In this document: piece by piece, positions 7,579 through 16,262 of the stretch
Numbering within the stretch: position 1 is the first letter of the stretch
Layout of the letters: each line of letters begins with the position of its first letter
NCBI GenBank assembly: GCA_028871815.1
Contig: JAGWMJ010000001.1
Span: 496,001-560,000 of the forward strand
Source of the DNA: Armatimonadota bacterium
GTDB taxonomy: Bacteria; Armatimonadota; Chthonomonadetes; Chthonomonadales; Chthonomonadaceae
Direction of reading: 5' to 3'
Length of the DNA stretch: 64,000 nt
Notes under the pieces: generated by a model
Told to the model about the DNA's origin: nothing
Databases searched by the model: none
The model's input: only the letters and a program-made list of their open reading frames with translations
Translations under genes and position numbers: made by a program

Positions 7579-9045
7579 GTGATCTGCCGGTCCGTGCCGC
7601 TTTTCGGACTCTTTGCACTGCTCGCGGCTGTTTCGTCATCCTCGCAGCATCCCGTCGCTGGGCCGGCCGGTTCGGCGCCGGCATTCCGGCTGACGTCCAC
7701 CACAGGTGCCGAGGTCTCCATTCGAACGCTTGCCGGGCATCCCGCTGTGCTCTGGTTTTTCTGCGGCTGTCCATGGTGCCACGCCGCGGCAGCCTCCTGG
7801 CGGCGGCGGATGAGGCTTGCTCCGCCCGGAACGACGACAGCCGTCGTATTTGCCGGCGATGCGCCGGCGGCCCGCCGCTTTGCCAGCGATACGGGCTTGC
7901 CGGCGTTGATACTGCCGGACCCATCCCTCCGCGTTGCCTCCAGCTACCACGCACTGCTCTGCCCGCGCGTGTTTGTACTCAGCGCGGGTGGCAGAATACT
8001 CTATACGAACAACGGCGCGGATGATGCGCCGCGCACGGCCGCTCCGGCCCTCATTGCGGGAAGAGCGCTGGCTTTACTGAGCGCGGCAAAGCAATCCGGC
8101 GACGGCGCGACGGGGTTAGCGGTGCATGGTGAAGCCGGAACGGTGACGCAGCCGGGCGGCGTGGTGCGCACCGTACTCGGCGCCGTGGACGCTCTGGCCA
8201 TGCCGGTGGTCTCCCGTTCGTTCACGATCACCAATCGAACGGCGCGGCCCGAACTGCTAAGGCTAGCGCCGTCCTGCTCGTGTATCACCGCGCGGTTTTC
8301 GAGCGCCGTGCCAGACGGCCCAATGACGCTTCTGCCCGGTGCGTCGGCGAAGATCCTTGTGCATCTGGATGCACTGGCGCTGACCGGCGGTCCGTTCTGG
8401 AAGGCAGTTCTTGTAGAGTCCGGTGCAGGATCGGCGCCCTACGCCACGCTGGTGCTGAGCGGCGCCACACGTCCAGCAGCCTCATTTGTCCCGTTGTTGG
8501 TGGCGATGAACGGAGCCGCGGGCAGTTCAGAGGTCGGTGTGACCCAGGTCACTCTCGGAGCACGTCTACGTGCAGCAGTACTCCGTGGCGTGTGCTCCAA
8601 CCCATGGGTCAAGGTAGAGCCGCCTCCCGGCGGGCACGCCGGCGCCTGGCGGTTGACGATGCCGGCATCGGCGCCCGGCGGCATGGTGGTTGGTGCGTTC
8701 TGGTTGGAAGAGGCGTTGGCCGGCGGGCATTGGCGCCGTGTGACCGCGGAGGCGGTGCTTGCCGGCAACCGTGCCGGACCGATCGCGGCGCTGCCGGCGT
8801 ATGTGCGACTGCGCCCCTGGAGTGCTTCGCAGACGTACAGGCTGCGATTGCTCGGTCCTGCCGCTCGGCTGGCGCGATTGAGCTTGCGGCGCAGCCCGGC
8901 TGCGATTTCCGCGTCGCTTTCCAGGGATGGCTCCGCGCTGACCGTGAAGATGCTGCAGCGTCGCAGTGCTCCATGGCAGGGCGAGGTTCTGCTTGCCGGT
9001 GGTGGCAGCAGCGTTCAGGTGCCGGTGCTGCCTCCATCCGGCTGA
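7579..9045 (+). CDS. Secreted redoxin-like protein with DUF1573-type domain
   Basis: A 488-aa protein from a GTG start 19 bases after the tRNA. An N-terminal signal sequence (LFGLFALLAAVSSSS) precedes a thioredoxin/AhpC-like domain at ~30-170 with FFCGCPWCHA in the position of the redox-active cysteines. This is followed at ~195-300 by a domain with FTITNRTARPELLRLAPSCSCITARF, the SCSC pattern of DUF1573 proteins, which are usually periplasmic. The C-terminal ~180 residues look like further Ig-like beta domains without recognisable motifs. A role in extracytoplasmic thiol chemistry is a guess from the domains. Confidence 0.65.
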   Translation: MICRSVPLFGLFALLAAVSSSSQHPVAGPAGSAPAFRLTSTTGAEVSIRTLAGHPAVLWFFCGCPWCHAAAASWRRRMRLAPPGTTTAVVFAGDAPAARRFASDTGLPALILPDPSLRVASSYHALLCPRVFVLSAGGRILYTNNGADDAPRTAAPALIAGRALALLSAAKQSGDGATGLAVHGEAGTVTQPGGVVRTVLGAVDALAMPVVSRSFTITNRTARPELLRLAPSCSCITARFSSAVPDGPMTLLPGASAKILVHLDALALTGGPFWKAVLVESGAGSAPYATLVLSGATRPAASFVPLLVAMNGAAGSSEVGVTQVTLGARLRAAVLRGVCSNPWVKVEPPPGGHAGAWRLTMPASAPGGMVVGAFWLEEALAGGHWRRVTAEAVLAGNRAGPIAALPAYVRLRPWSASQTYRLRLLGPAARLARLSLRRSPAAISASLSRDGSALTVKMLQRRSAPWQGEVLLAGGGSSVQVPVLPPSG

Positions 9046-9145
9046 CGGGCAACGCCTCACGGTTTGCGCGAATTGCAAACGGAGGAATCGCAGCGCCAGG
9101 GCGCGGACCCGCTCACCGTCACGACGGTCGAGCCTCGATTCCGCT

Positions 9146-9329
9146 CAGGAACGTGTGAGAGCCCACGAAACATCGGGTCACCGCACTCGCCGCCGTGACC
9201 GCTGCAGCTACTATCCGTATCCAGCTCCGGCCAAACTGTCAGGCGCCGGCAATCTGCTCGATCAACATCATCAGTTCCGGCGGCAGTACCCAATCCTTCG
9301 CCTGCCGCATGGATATGGCGGACCGCTAG
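9146..9329 (+). pseudogene. Decayed duplicate of the 5' end of the downstream HAF-repeat gene
   Basis: One frame reads VTALAAVTAAATIRIQLRP...SINIISSGGSTQSFACRMD and stops at 9327-9329. It aligns with the start of the protein at 9540: VTLVAAIAVAAIGSQLRT...SVININPAGSTHAYATGVND. The similarity extends upstream into the leader (CAGGAACGTGTGAG against CAGGAAGGTGTCAA), so the copy includes the ribosome-binding region. It has lost the ATG and ends after about 50 codons, so it is not expected to yield a product. Confidence 0.6.
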
Positions 9330-9539
9330 CCTGCCAGCGTGGCCGCAGGAGCGCCCGCTTCGGGCTGATGCCTGCGGCCGGCATCACCGGTGAAACCGTG
9401 CCGCCGCTGTATTCCCCGGCGCCGGTGCCACCGGAGGAACATCGACATGCGGCGGCGAAAAGCAGCGCTGTACCGCGTGCCGGCCCTCCCATGGGGCGAG
9501 GGCTCAGTCTGAATCACACCCAGGAAGGTGTCAAATACC

Positions 9540-10907
9540 ATGAGACTTCGAATCGTTACCCTCGTCGCAGCGATTGCGGTTGCAGCGATCGGCAGTCAGC
9601 TTCGGACGGCGGCGCAGCAGCCGCTCTACTCCGTCATCAACATCAACCCGGCCGGCAGCACACATGCTTACGCCACCGGTGTCAACGATGATTACCAGGT
9701 GGTTGGGAACGACAGCTTCAATAAGGGCTTCCTGTGGATGCCGGGCGTGCCGTCGTACCACTACGACTCCAGTACACGTACGAGCGCATTTGCCATCAAC
9801 AACCTGGGGCAGATCGCCGGAACCGGCTGGAACAGCACCGTGAGCGCCGCGGTGGATCCCTTCATCTGGAACCCAGCCACTTATCTGGGAACCGTGTACA
9901 ACCCCGTGGACTTAATCGCCGCGGCGTCCGGCTCCGGCTACCCAAGCCAGCTCCTGGCGATAAATGACGACGCCCTAGCTGCTGGTACGCTTCAGTCAGC
10001 CAGCACGACGCCGCTCGGATTCGATGGCTTCGACATCAATACCGCGATTGGATCCTATTTCTACTACAGCACTAACGTGGCGTTCACGGGCACATCCAAC
10101 GTGCTTGAGGATGTCTGCGGCGTGTGGGAGGCATCAAGCCCATACTCTGCCCTGTTCGCACGGTATGGCCAAGCCGGGCATAACCTGCCCGGCGAAACCC
10201 TTGGAGCGGTAACGTACGCAAACCCCTCCGGCGCCAACGGGATAGATGACTCGGACGCGGTGGTTGGGTACGAAAACAACAGCGTCAGCGGTGAAAGTGA
10301 GGCCTTTGCGTGGGATGGCATCACGCTCGCGGTTTACGGCCCGCTTGGCTTCCTGCCGCATACCGTAACCAGCACGGCACGAGCCATCAACACGGCAAGT
10401 GGGTTTGTAGTCGGCCAGTCCGGCTTGCACGCGTTTCTCTGGTCGGGTGACATCACCAATCCATCGAACGGATCGATGACCGACCTGAACTCACTGGTGG
10501 AGAACAACAGCGGATGGCGGCTCGTGAGCGCAACGGCGCTGAACGACTACGGCGCTATTGTGGGCTACGGCTACTACCAGCAGAAGGAGGCCGCGTTCCT
10601 GGCGATACCGGTGATCATCAACTCGCTGACGACCGATTCGCCCAGTGTGGTCGGCGGCAACACGATCGCCGGGACCGTCACTCTGGACGCGCCGGCGCCA
10701 TTTGATATGAGCGTCACCGTAACCACATACAACGCCAAGGTGAACTTTGGCACCGGCATCTACTCAACGGCTGTGCTGATCTACGCCGGGCAGACCAGCG
10801 GCCGGTTTGTGGCACACTCCACCAGTGTAACGGTGGATACTCCGGTGACCCTGAAGGCCACATTCGGCGGCTGGCGGCGCTATGCCAACATTGACCTGAT
10901 TCCGTAG
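9540..10907 (+). CDS. Secreted HAF-repeat protein
   Basis: A 455-aa protein. The ATG at 9540 has AGGAAGG about 11 bases upstream and is preferred to a GTG at 9528 that sits directly on that sequence. A signal peptide (MRLRIVTLVAAIAVAAIGSQL) is followed by degenerate repeats of the HAF type, each pairing a hydrophobic (I/V)N(D/N)xGx(I/V)(V/A)G strand with an AFxW strand: INNLGQIAGTG, IDDSDAVVGY, TASGFVVGQSG...AFLW and LNDYGAIVGYG. The last ~90 residues form a separate beta domain ending GWRRYANIDLIP. HAF proteins are extracellular and functionally uncharacterised. Confidence 0.7.
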   Translation: MRLRIVTLVAAIAVAAIGSQLRTAAQQPLYSVININPAGSTHAYATGVNDDYQVVGNDSFNKGFLWMPGVPSYHYDSSTRTSAFAINNLGQIAGTGWNSTVSAAVDPFIWNPATYLGTVYNPVDLIAAASGSGYPSQLLAINDDALAAGTLQSASTTPLGFDGFDINTAIGSYFYYSTNVAFTGTSNVLEDVCGVWEASSPYSALFARYGQAGHNLPGETLGAVTYANPSGANGIDDSDAVVGYENNSVSGESEAFAWDGITLAVYGPLGFLPHTVTSTARAINTASGFVVGQSGLHAFLWSGDITNPSNGSMTDLNSLVENNSGWRLVSATALNDYGAIVGYGYYQQKEAAFLAIPVIINSLTTDSPSVVGGNTIAGTVTLDAPAPFDMSVTVTTYNAKVNFGTGIYSTAVLIYAGQTSGRFVAHSTSVTVDTPVTLKATFGGWRRYANIDLIP

Positions 10908-10927
10908 CGCAGCGGAACCCCATGGAT

Positions 10928-10975
10928 GCGGGTGGCGTACCGTGGTCGGTGTTCGCCCATGGCACGCCATCCCGC
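10928..10975 (+). terminator. Long GC hairpin after the HAF gene
   Basis: GCGGGTGGCGT (10928-10938) pairs with ACGCCATCCCGC (10964-10975) with a single bulged A, starting 21 bases after the HAF stop codon. There is no T run, so termination would be inefficient or depend on Rho. Confidence 0.35.
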
Positions 10976-10998
10976 TACCCGGTCGCTGTTCGATCAGC

Positions 10999-11045
10999 CA
11001 TCGCGGCAATCCGCGATGTGGTATTCTGACGAGACAATTCGTCAG
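10999..11045 (+). other. Two adjacent perfect hairpins upstream of the T-box
   Basis: CATCGCGG-CAAT-CCGCGATG (10999-11018) is followed by CTGACGA-GACAAT-TCGTCAG (11026-11045), then GATTTT. They lie between the HAF gene and the valS leader. They could be a terminator pair for upstream transcripts or protein-binding palindromes near the valS promoter, which I could not place with confidence. Confidence 0.4.
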
Positions 11046-11049
11046 GATT

Positions 11050-11313
11050 TTGTGGCTGTGAAGGGGAAGAGTAGGTAGTTGCGCGCCGCAGAGAGGGAGG
11101 GAATGGTGAAATCCTCCCGGCAGGCGGGCTGCCGAACGTCGCCCCGGAGCCGCCGGCCGAGCGCGCTGCGTCAGGTCGTGCCGCGTTGCGCCCGTTAGAG
11201 CGCTTTTGAGCCCTGAAGGCGCCGATGCCGCCCTGAGGGGGAATGAAGGTGGTACCGCGCGAACGCATCCGTCGCGCCCTTCTTGCTGAAGGAGCGTTTC
11301 GGGTGCGTTTTTT
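11050..11313 (+). promoter_or_regulatory. T-box riboswitch (valine specifier) controlling valS
   Basis: The leader contains the T-box antiterminator core AAGGTGGTACCGCG (11246-11259) followed by CGTCGCGCCCTTCTT. The competing terminator is formed by CGCGCCC (from ~11274) pairing with GGGTGCG and ending in TTTTTT (11308-11313). Stem I elements are visible upstream: AGAGTAGGTAG, GAGAGGGAGG, and the returning TCCTCCCGGCAGG. In the specifier region CCGAACGTCGCCCC, GTC at 11138-11140 is the likely specifier codon and matches the downstream valyl-tRNA synthetase. Uncharged tRNA-Val binding should stabilise the antiterminator and switch valS on. Confidence 0.88.
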
Positions 11314-11348
11314 GCGTCTGGCCGGCGACGCGGGAGAGCGTGGAAACC

Positions 11349-14090
11349 ATGGAGCAAAACGAGTTTACGGAAGGCATGGCGAAGGCCTGGGCGCCGCAAA
11401 CGGAGGAGCCACTCCTCTACGAAGCGTGGCGCACTTCCGGCCTGTTCGCTCCCGCCGAAGGCGACGGGCCAACCTACTGCATCACCACGCCGCCGCCGAA
11501 CATCACGGGCAGCCTCCACATGGGCCACGCCATCAACCACTCCATTCAGGATGCATTGATCCGGTGGAAGCGCATGCGGGGCTTCCGCGCACTCGGCCTG
11601 CCCGGCGCCGATCATGCCGGCATCGCCACACAAGCAGTAGTGGAGCGCGCACTCGAAGCCGAGGGCACTTCGCGTGTGGAGCTGGGCCGCGAGAAGTTCA
11701 TCGAGCGGTGCCGGCAATGGCGAGAACAGTATGGCGCCCGCATCTACCATCAGATGGAACGGATGGGCTGCTCCTACGACTGGAGCCGCGCCCGGTACAC
11801 CATGGATGAGAGCTACGTGGATGCCATCCTGACTGAGTTCGAGAGCTGGTACCGGCGCGGCTGGATCTACCGCGGCGCGCGGGTGGTGAACTGGGACGTA
11901 CAGTACCGCTCAGCAGTTTCCGACATCGAGGTCTTTACCGAGCCCCGCGAGGGCAGCCTCTACCATTTCCGGTACCCCTTTGCTGATGGCAGCGGATCGG
12001 TGACCATCGCCACCACGCGTCCCGAGACGATGCTGGGCGACACCGCCGTAGCCGCCAATCCCGATGACCCGCGCTATCGGCCGCTCTTCGGGCGCCTCAT
12101 TCGGCTGCCTCTGACCGATCGCGATATCCCACTGATTGCCGATGCCTATGCGCGGCCCGAATTTGGGTCCGGCGCCGTGAAGGTAACGCCGGCGCACGAC
12201 CTCGACGACTTTGAGTGCGGCCTGAGGCACGATCTGGCGCAGATCACGGTGATCGGCCCCGACGGTCGTATGACCGATGCGGCCGGGCAGGAGTTCGCCG
12301 GCCTCGACAGGTTCGAGGCGCGCAGCCGGGTCGTGGAGCAGATGCGGCAACTGGGACTGCTGGAGAAAACCGAACCGTACACCATCCAGACGCCGATATC
12401 CGACCGCTCCGGCGTTGTCGTGGAGCCTCTGCTCTCGGAACAGTGGTTCGTGGATATGAAGGAGCTCGCAGGGCCGGCCATAGAGGCAGTCCGGCAAGCG
12501 AAGGTACGGTTCGTTCCCGAACGGTACGCGGCTATCTGCCTTCAGTGGTTGGAGAATATCCGGCCGTGGTGTATCAGCCGGCAGCTTTGGTGGGGCCACC
12601 GGATTCCGGTCTGGTGGACGCTGGAAGGCGGCCGACGGCACACGTTTGCGCGGAGCCGCGCGGCGGCCGAGGAGGCGTTGGGAACGCAGGATGTGTGGCA
12701 GGACGAAGATGTGCTGGATACCTGGTTCTCAAGCGGCATCTGGCCTCAGGCGACGCTTGGCTGGCCGAGCGATACGGCCGACCTGCGGGCCTTCTATCCC
12801 ACCGACCTGCTCTCCACCGCCCAGGAGATTCTCTACCTGTGGGTGGCCCGCATGATGATGAGTGGCTTGAACCTTGTGCACCGCCCTGAGGGCGCCGTGA
12901 AGGAGGAGGAGAGCCTGCCTGCGCCCGACGGCACGCGCGGGGTGATTCCGTTCCGGCGCGTTTATGTGCATGCAACCGTGCTGGATGCGCGCGGCCAGCG
13001 GATGAGCAAGAGCAAAGGTAACGGTATCGATCCACTGGACCTTGTGGATCGGTTTGGCGCCGATGCTGTGCGTCTCGGGCTTCTCCATCAGGCCGGCATG
13101 AATCAGGATATCCGCTTTGGCGAGGCCAATGTGGAGAGCGCGCGCAACTTCTGCACCAAGCTATGGAATGCCGCGCGCTTCATTTTGGTCCGGCCCGATT
13201 CAGGTCCCGCTGCCGCGCCGAGTCGGGAGCCGGCGCAGATCGAGGACCGGTGGATACGCTCGCGGCTGGCCGGCTGCCTGCAGGCGGTTGATGAAAACCT
13301 GGAGAGCTGCAACCTGGACGATGCCGTCCGAGCGTTCTGGAAGTTCCTGTGGAACGACTACTGCGACTGGTATCTGGAGATTATAAAGCCCCGGATGAGG
13401 GAGGTCGGCGCCGAGGCCGAAACGGCCCGCGCAGAGGCGCTGTCGGTGCTGCGAGCAAGCCTATGCATGATGCATCCCTTCATCCCGTTCGTAACCGAAG
13501 CGATATGGCAGCACCTCCGCGAAGCCGCGCCACAAGCCGCTGAGATGCCCGCGCTGCTGGCGCAGGCATCGTGGCCGGCTGCCGGCGAGTTTCAGATTGA
13601 CCCTGAGGCGGAGCTGGTCATGGAGTCGGCGCTTGACACCATACGAGCCATTCGAAATATGCGGTCGGAGCTCGGCATTGCGCCCGGCGCGCGTCTCAGG
13701 GCGGCCATCGTGCCGTTGGGAGCGGCTGAGGGCGTACGGCTTGAGGTGTGCGCCCGGTTCATCAGGCCACTGGCGCGCCTTGAGGACTTCGTCGTAAGCG
13801 CCACCTCGCCGCAGTCTGGTGGTGACGGTTGGTCCTCCATACCGGTGAAGGCTGGTGAGGTATTTGTAGAGACCGCCGGCGGAGTCGATCTGGCAAAAGA
13901 GCAGGCGCGCATCGGGCGCGAGCTCGAGGAGGCCGAGCGCGAGATAGCGCGCTGCGAGGGCATGCTTGCCAACGCCAACTTTGTTGAGCGCGCAAAGCCC
14001 GAGGTGGTGCAGACCGAGCGCGACCGGCTGGCGGCGTGGATGCTGAAGCGCGAAAAGCTGGAACTGCAGCGGACCGGGCATTCCACGTGA
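11349..14090 (+). CDS. valS: Valyl-tRNA synthetase
   Basis: A 913-aa class I aminoacyl-tRNA synthetase. The ATG at 11349 follows GGGAGAG; the open frame extends upstream into the T-box terminator, so longer starts are excluded. Signature motifs are ITTPPPNITGSLHMGH (HIGH motif HMGH at ~57-60) and RMSKSKGN (KMSKS motif at ~552). The editing (CP1) domain shows TTRPETMLGDTAVAANPDD. The anticodon-binding region and the C-terminal coiled coil (~850-913, rich in ERE/EEAE) are complete. It charges tRNA-Val in the cytoplasm and is controlled by the T-box immediately upstream. Confidence 0.97.
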   Translation: MEQNEFTEGMAKAWAPQTEEPLLYEAWRTSGLFAPAEGDGPTYCITTPPPNITGSLHMGHAINHSIQDALIRWKRMRGFRALGLPGADHAGIATQAVVERALEAEGTSRVELGREKFIERCRQWREQYGARIYHQMERMGCSYDWSRARYTMDESYVDAILTEFESWYRRGWIYRGARVVNWDVQYRSAVSDIEVFTEPREGSLYHFRYPFADGSGSVTIATTRPETMLGDTAVAANPDDPRYRPLFGRLIRLPLTDRDIPLIADAYARPEFGSGAVKVTPAHDLDDFECGLRHDLAQITVIGPDGRMTDAAGQEFAGLDRFEARSRVVEQMRQLGLLEKTEPYTIQTPISDRSGVVVEPLLSEQWFVDMKELAGPAIEAVRQAKVRFVPERYAAICLQWLENIRPWCISRQLWWGHRIPVWWTLEGGRRHTFARSRAAAEEALGTQDVWQDEDVLDTWFSSGIWPQATLGWPSDTADLRAFYPTDLLSTAQEILYLWVARMMMSGLNLVHRPEGAVKEEESLPAPDGTRGVIPFRRVYVHATVLDARGQRMSKSKGNGIDPLDLVDRFGADAVRLGLLHQAGMNQDIRFGEANVESARNFCTKLWNAARFILVRPDSGPAAAPSREPAQIEDRWIRSRLAGCLQAVDENLESCNLDDAVRAFWKFLWNDYCDWYLEIIKPRMREVGAEAETARAEALSVLRASLCMMHPFIPFVTEAIWQHLREAAPQAAEMPALLAQASWPAAGEFQIDPEAELVMESALDTIRAIRNMRSELGIAPGARLRAAIVPLGAAEGVRLEVCARFIRPLARLEDFVVSATSPQSGGDGWSSIPVKAGEVFVETAGGVDLAKEQARIGRELEEAEREIARCEGMLANANFVERAKPEVVQTERDRLAAWMLKREKLELQRTGHST

Positions 14091-14178
14091 AGTGGCGCCG
14101 GTTGAGAGGCGGTAGCGGCTCCGTTCGCATGAGCGCTTCCGCGAGCGCCGGTCTAGAGGCGCCGGGAAGGATCCTGCC

Positions 14179-15036
14179 ATCGACGGTACTTATCCGGTAA
14201 CACGCGCTGTCATTCCGGCAGCCGGCCTCGGAACCCGTATGCGCCCGCTTACCTTGACCACGCCCAAGGAGCTGCTTCCGCTGGGGCGCCGGCTTGTGCT
14301 TCAGGTGGTGCTTGCCGAACTAGCGACTGCCGGCGTGCGGCGCGTGCTGATCATCGTGTCGCCGCAGAAGCCGCAGATTCAGGCGGCGCTTGGCAGTAGC
14401 TGGCGGGAGGAGGGCGGTGAGTGCGTAGAGCTGGAGTACGCGGTGCAGCCGGAGCCGCGCGGATCAGGCGACGCGGTGCTCCGGGCCGAGGAGTGGGCGG
14501 CGGGCGAGCCGGTGGTGGTGGCGTTTGGCGACTGCGTCATCGCTGCCGGAAGTGCGGAGCCGCCGCTTCTCCGGATGCAGCGCTGCTATTCCGCGAACGG
14601 CGCCGGCGCGGTGGTGCTGGTGGAAGTCGTGCCGGCCGAGCACGTGAGCCGCTACGGCATCGTACGTCCCATGGACGTGGTGTCGGCTGCCGACCCGTTT
14701 CTGCTGAGCGGCCTGGTCGAGAAGCCGATGCCGTTGGAAGCCCCCTCAAACTTTGCGGTGTCCGCCCGCTTCATTGTGGGCCCGGGGATCTATACGGCGC
14801 TCCGCGCCCAGACGCCCGACTTTCGTGGCGAGACGAACCTTACGGAAGCTATCGCTACGACGGCGCACGAAGGACCGCCGGTGTGGGCCGTCCCGCTGCG
14901 GAGTGGTGAGGAACGTCTGGATACCGGCGCGTTCGATGGTTACCTAGCCGCGTTTGTGCGCCACGCGATGCAGGATGAGGCTGCCGGCGGTCGCGCGCGC
15001 GAAGAGGCTGCCCGGCTTCTTGCGCCTGGCGGCTGA
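14179..15036 (+). CDS. GalU-like UTP-glucose-1-phosphate uridylyltransferase family; possible ATC start
   Basis: The first ATG (14239) falls inside the nucleotide-binding signature: in-frame codons before it encode VTRAVIPAAGLGTR, and the product continues MRPLTLTTPKELLPLG, the GalU/RmlA N-terminal motif. Translation must therefore begin upstream. Back to the in-frame stop at 14113 there is no ATG, GTG or TTG. A strong GGGAAGGA sits 7-9 bases before an ATC at 14179, so I place the start there. Other conserved features include AFGDC, the sugar-binding VEKP (LVEKPMP) and GPGIYTALR...GETNLTEAI. It should make an NDP-sugar for glycans. A base error creating the apparent lack of a start is the alternative. 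Confidence 0.72.
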   Translation: MDGTYPVTRAVIPAAGLGTRMRPLTLTTPKELLPLGRRLVLQVVLAELATAGVRRVLIIVSPQKPQIQAALGSSWREEGGECVELEYAVQPEPRGSGDAVLRAEEWAAGEPVVVAFGDCVIAAGSAEPPLLRMQRCYSANGAGAVVLVEVVPAEHVSRYGIVRPMDVVSAADPFLLSGLVEKPMPLEAPSNFAVSARFIVGPGIYTALRAQTPDFRGETNLTEAIATTAHEGPPVWAVPLRSGEERLDTGAFDGYLAAFVRHAMQDEAAGGRAREEAARLLAPGG

Positions 15037-15134
15037 CATCGCGGCTGCGCGCGCCTCGGCGTGCTGCGGAGGTCTCGGCTCCTGCCGCGAGTGCCGGGTA
15101 CTATAAGGCTCCGGCCGGCGAGGTGGAGGATGGT

Positions 15135-16262
15135 TTGAAAGTTCCTTTTGCGGACTTGCATGCGCAGTATCTGGAGCTGAAGGAGGAGATCGACACCGCG
15201 ATTGTTTCGGTGATCGAGAGCGCCGTCTTCAGTGGCGGACCGGTGGTAGCGCAGCTGGAAGAGCGGATCGCCGCCGATTGCGGCGCTCAATACGGAGTGG
15301 CTGTCGCCTCCGGTACCGATGCACTGATGCTCTCGCTCAAGGCCTGCGGCATCCAGCCCGGCGATGAGGTGATCACCACGCCGTTCAGCTTTGGCGCCAC
15401 ATCGGAGGCAATCGCCTTGCTCGGCGCCACTCCCGTGTTTGTGGATATCGATGGCTGCAGCTTCAACCTGAATCCCGAAGGTATCGAGTCAGCCATAACC
15501 TCCCGCACGCGCGCGCTGCTGCCTGTGGACCTCTACGGTCAGATGGCCGATAGGAGCGCTTTCGCGGCGATCTCTGAGCGGCACGGCCTGCGGTGGGTGA
15601 ACGATTCGGCGCAGGCCGTTGGCGCGCTGCAGCATGGTGCTCCGATTGCGGCTCTGGGTCACGCCACCGTACTCTCTTTCTACTGCAGCAAGAACCTTGG
15701 CGCGTATGGCGATGGCGGAATGGTGTTGACCAGTGACCCGGAGCTAGCCGCCCTGCTGGTAAGCCTTCGCGGCCATGGAACCGAGCACCACAAGTACCAT
15801 TACGAGCGGATCGGCTACTGCAGCCGTCTGGATGCGCTGCAGGCTGCGGTGCTGCTCGCGAAGTTGCCGCGTTTGCAGACGTGGAACGACCTTCGGCGGA
15901 GAAATGCCGAGCTCTACGCCCGGCTGCTCTCAGAGTTCGCGGCGGAGTTCGGGATCGTTCTGCCGCGCGAAGAGCCCGGCAATCACCATGTCTTCCACCA
16001 GTACACCATCCAGCACCCCCAACGCGAGGCGCTGCGCGAGTATTTGAAGCAGCGCGGCGTTGCGACGGAGATCTACTATCCGTGGCCACTGCACCAGATG
16101 CCGGCATACGCCGGTTTCAACCGTGCCGGAGCAGAGTTTCCCGCTGCCGAGCGCGCCGCCCGTCAGGTTCTGTCACTGCCCGTCCATCCTGAGCTCACCG
16201 AGGATCAGATCGCGTACGTGGCACGGTGTATTCGCGAGTTCCATTCGAGAGGCGCGCTGTAG
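15135..16262 (+). CDS. DegT/DnrJ/EryC1/StrS-family PLP aminotransferase
   Basis: About 375 aa from TTG at 15135 (KVPFADLHAQYLELK), which has GGAGG five bases upstream; an in-frame GTG at 15123 overlaps that sequence. Family hallmarks are VAVASGTDALMLSLKACGIQPGDEVITTPFSFGAT for cofactor binding, the D of VNDSAQAVGA, and the PLP lysine in SFYCSKNLGAYGDGG. The C-terminus carries HHVFHQYTI and GVATEIYYPWPLHQMPAY. These enzymes transaminate keto groups of nucleotide-activated sugars. The flanking sugar-nucleotide transferases support a role in making an amino sugar for surface polysaccharide. The exact sugar cannot be read from sequence. Confidence 0.88.
   Translation: MKVPFADLHAQYLELKEEIDTAIVSVIESAVFSGGPVVAQLEERIAADCGAQYGVAVASGTDALMLSLKACGIQPGDEVITTPFSFGATSEAIALLGATPVFVDIDGCSFNLNPEGIESAITSRTRALLPVDLYGQMADRSAFAAISERHGLRWVNDSAQAVGALQHGAPIAALGHATVLSFYCSKNLGAYGDGGMVLTSDPELAALLVSLRGHGTEHHKYHYERIGYCSRLDALQAAVLLAKLPRLQTWNDLRRRNAELYARLLSEFAAEFGIVLPREEPGNHHVFHQYTIQHPQREALREYLKQRGVATEIYYPWPLHQMPAYAGFNRAGAEFPAAERAARQVLSLPVHPELTEDQIAYVARCIREFHSRGAL

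Noticed and set aside
8966-9691. A 241-codon plus-strand frame spanning the redoxin and HAF gene boundary
   Set aside because: It overlaps two better-supported genes and the decayed HAF copy in other frames, and reads as Arg/His-rich noise.
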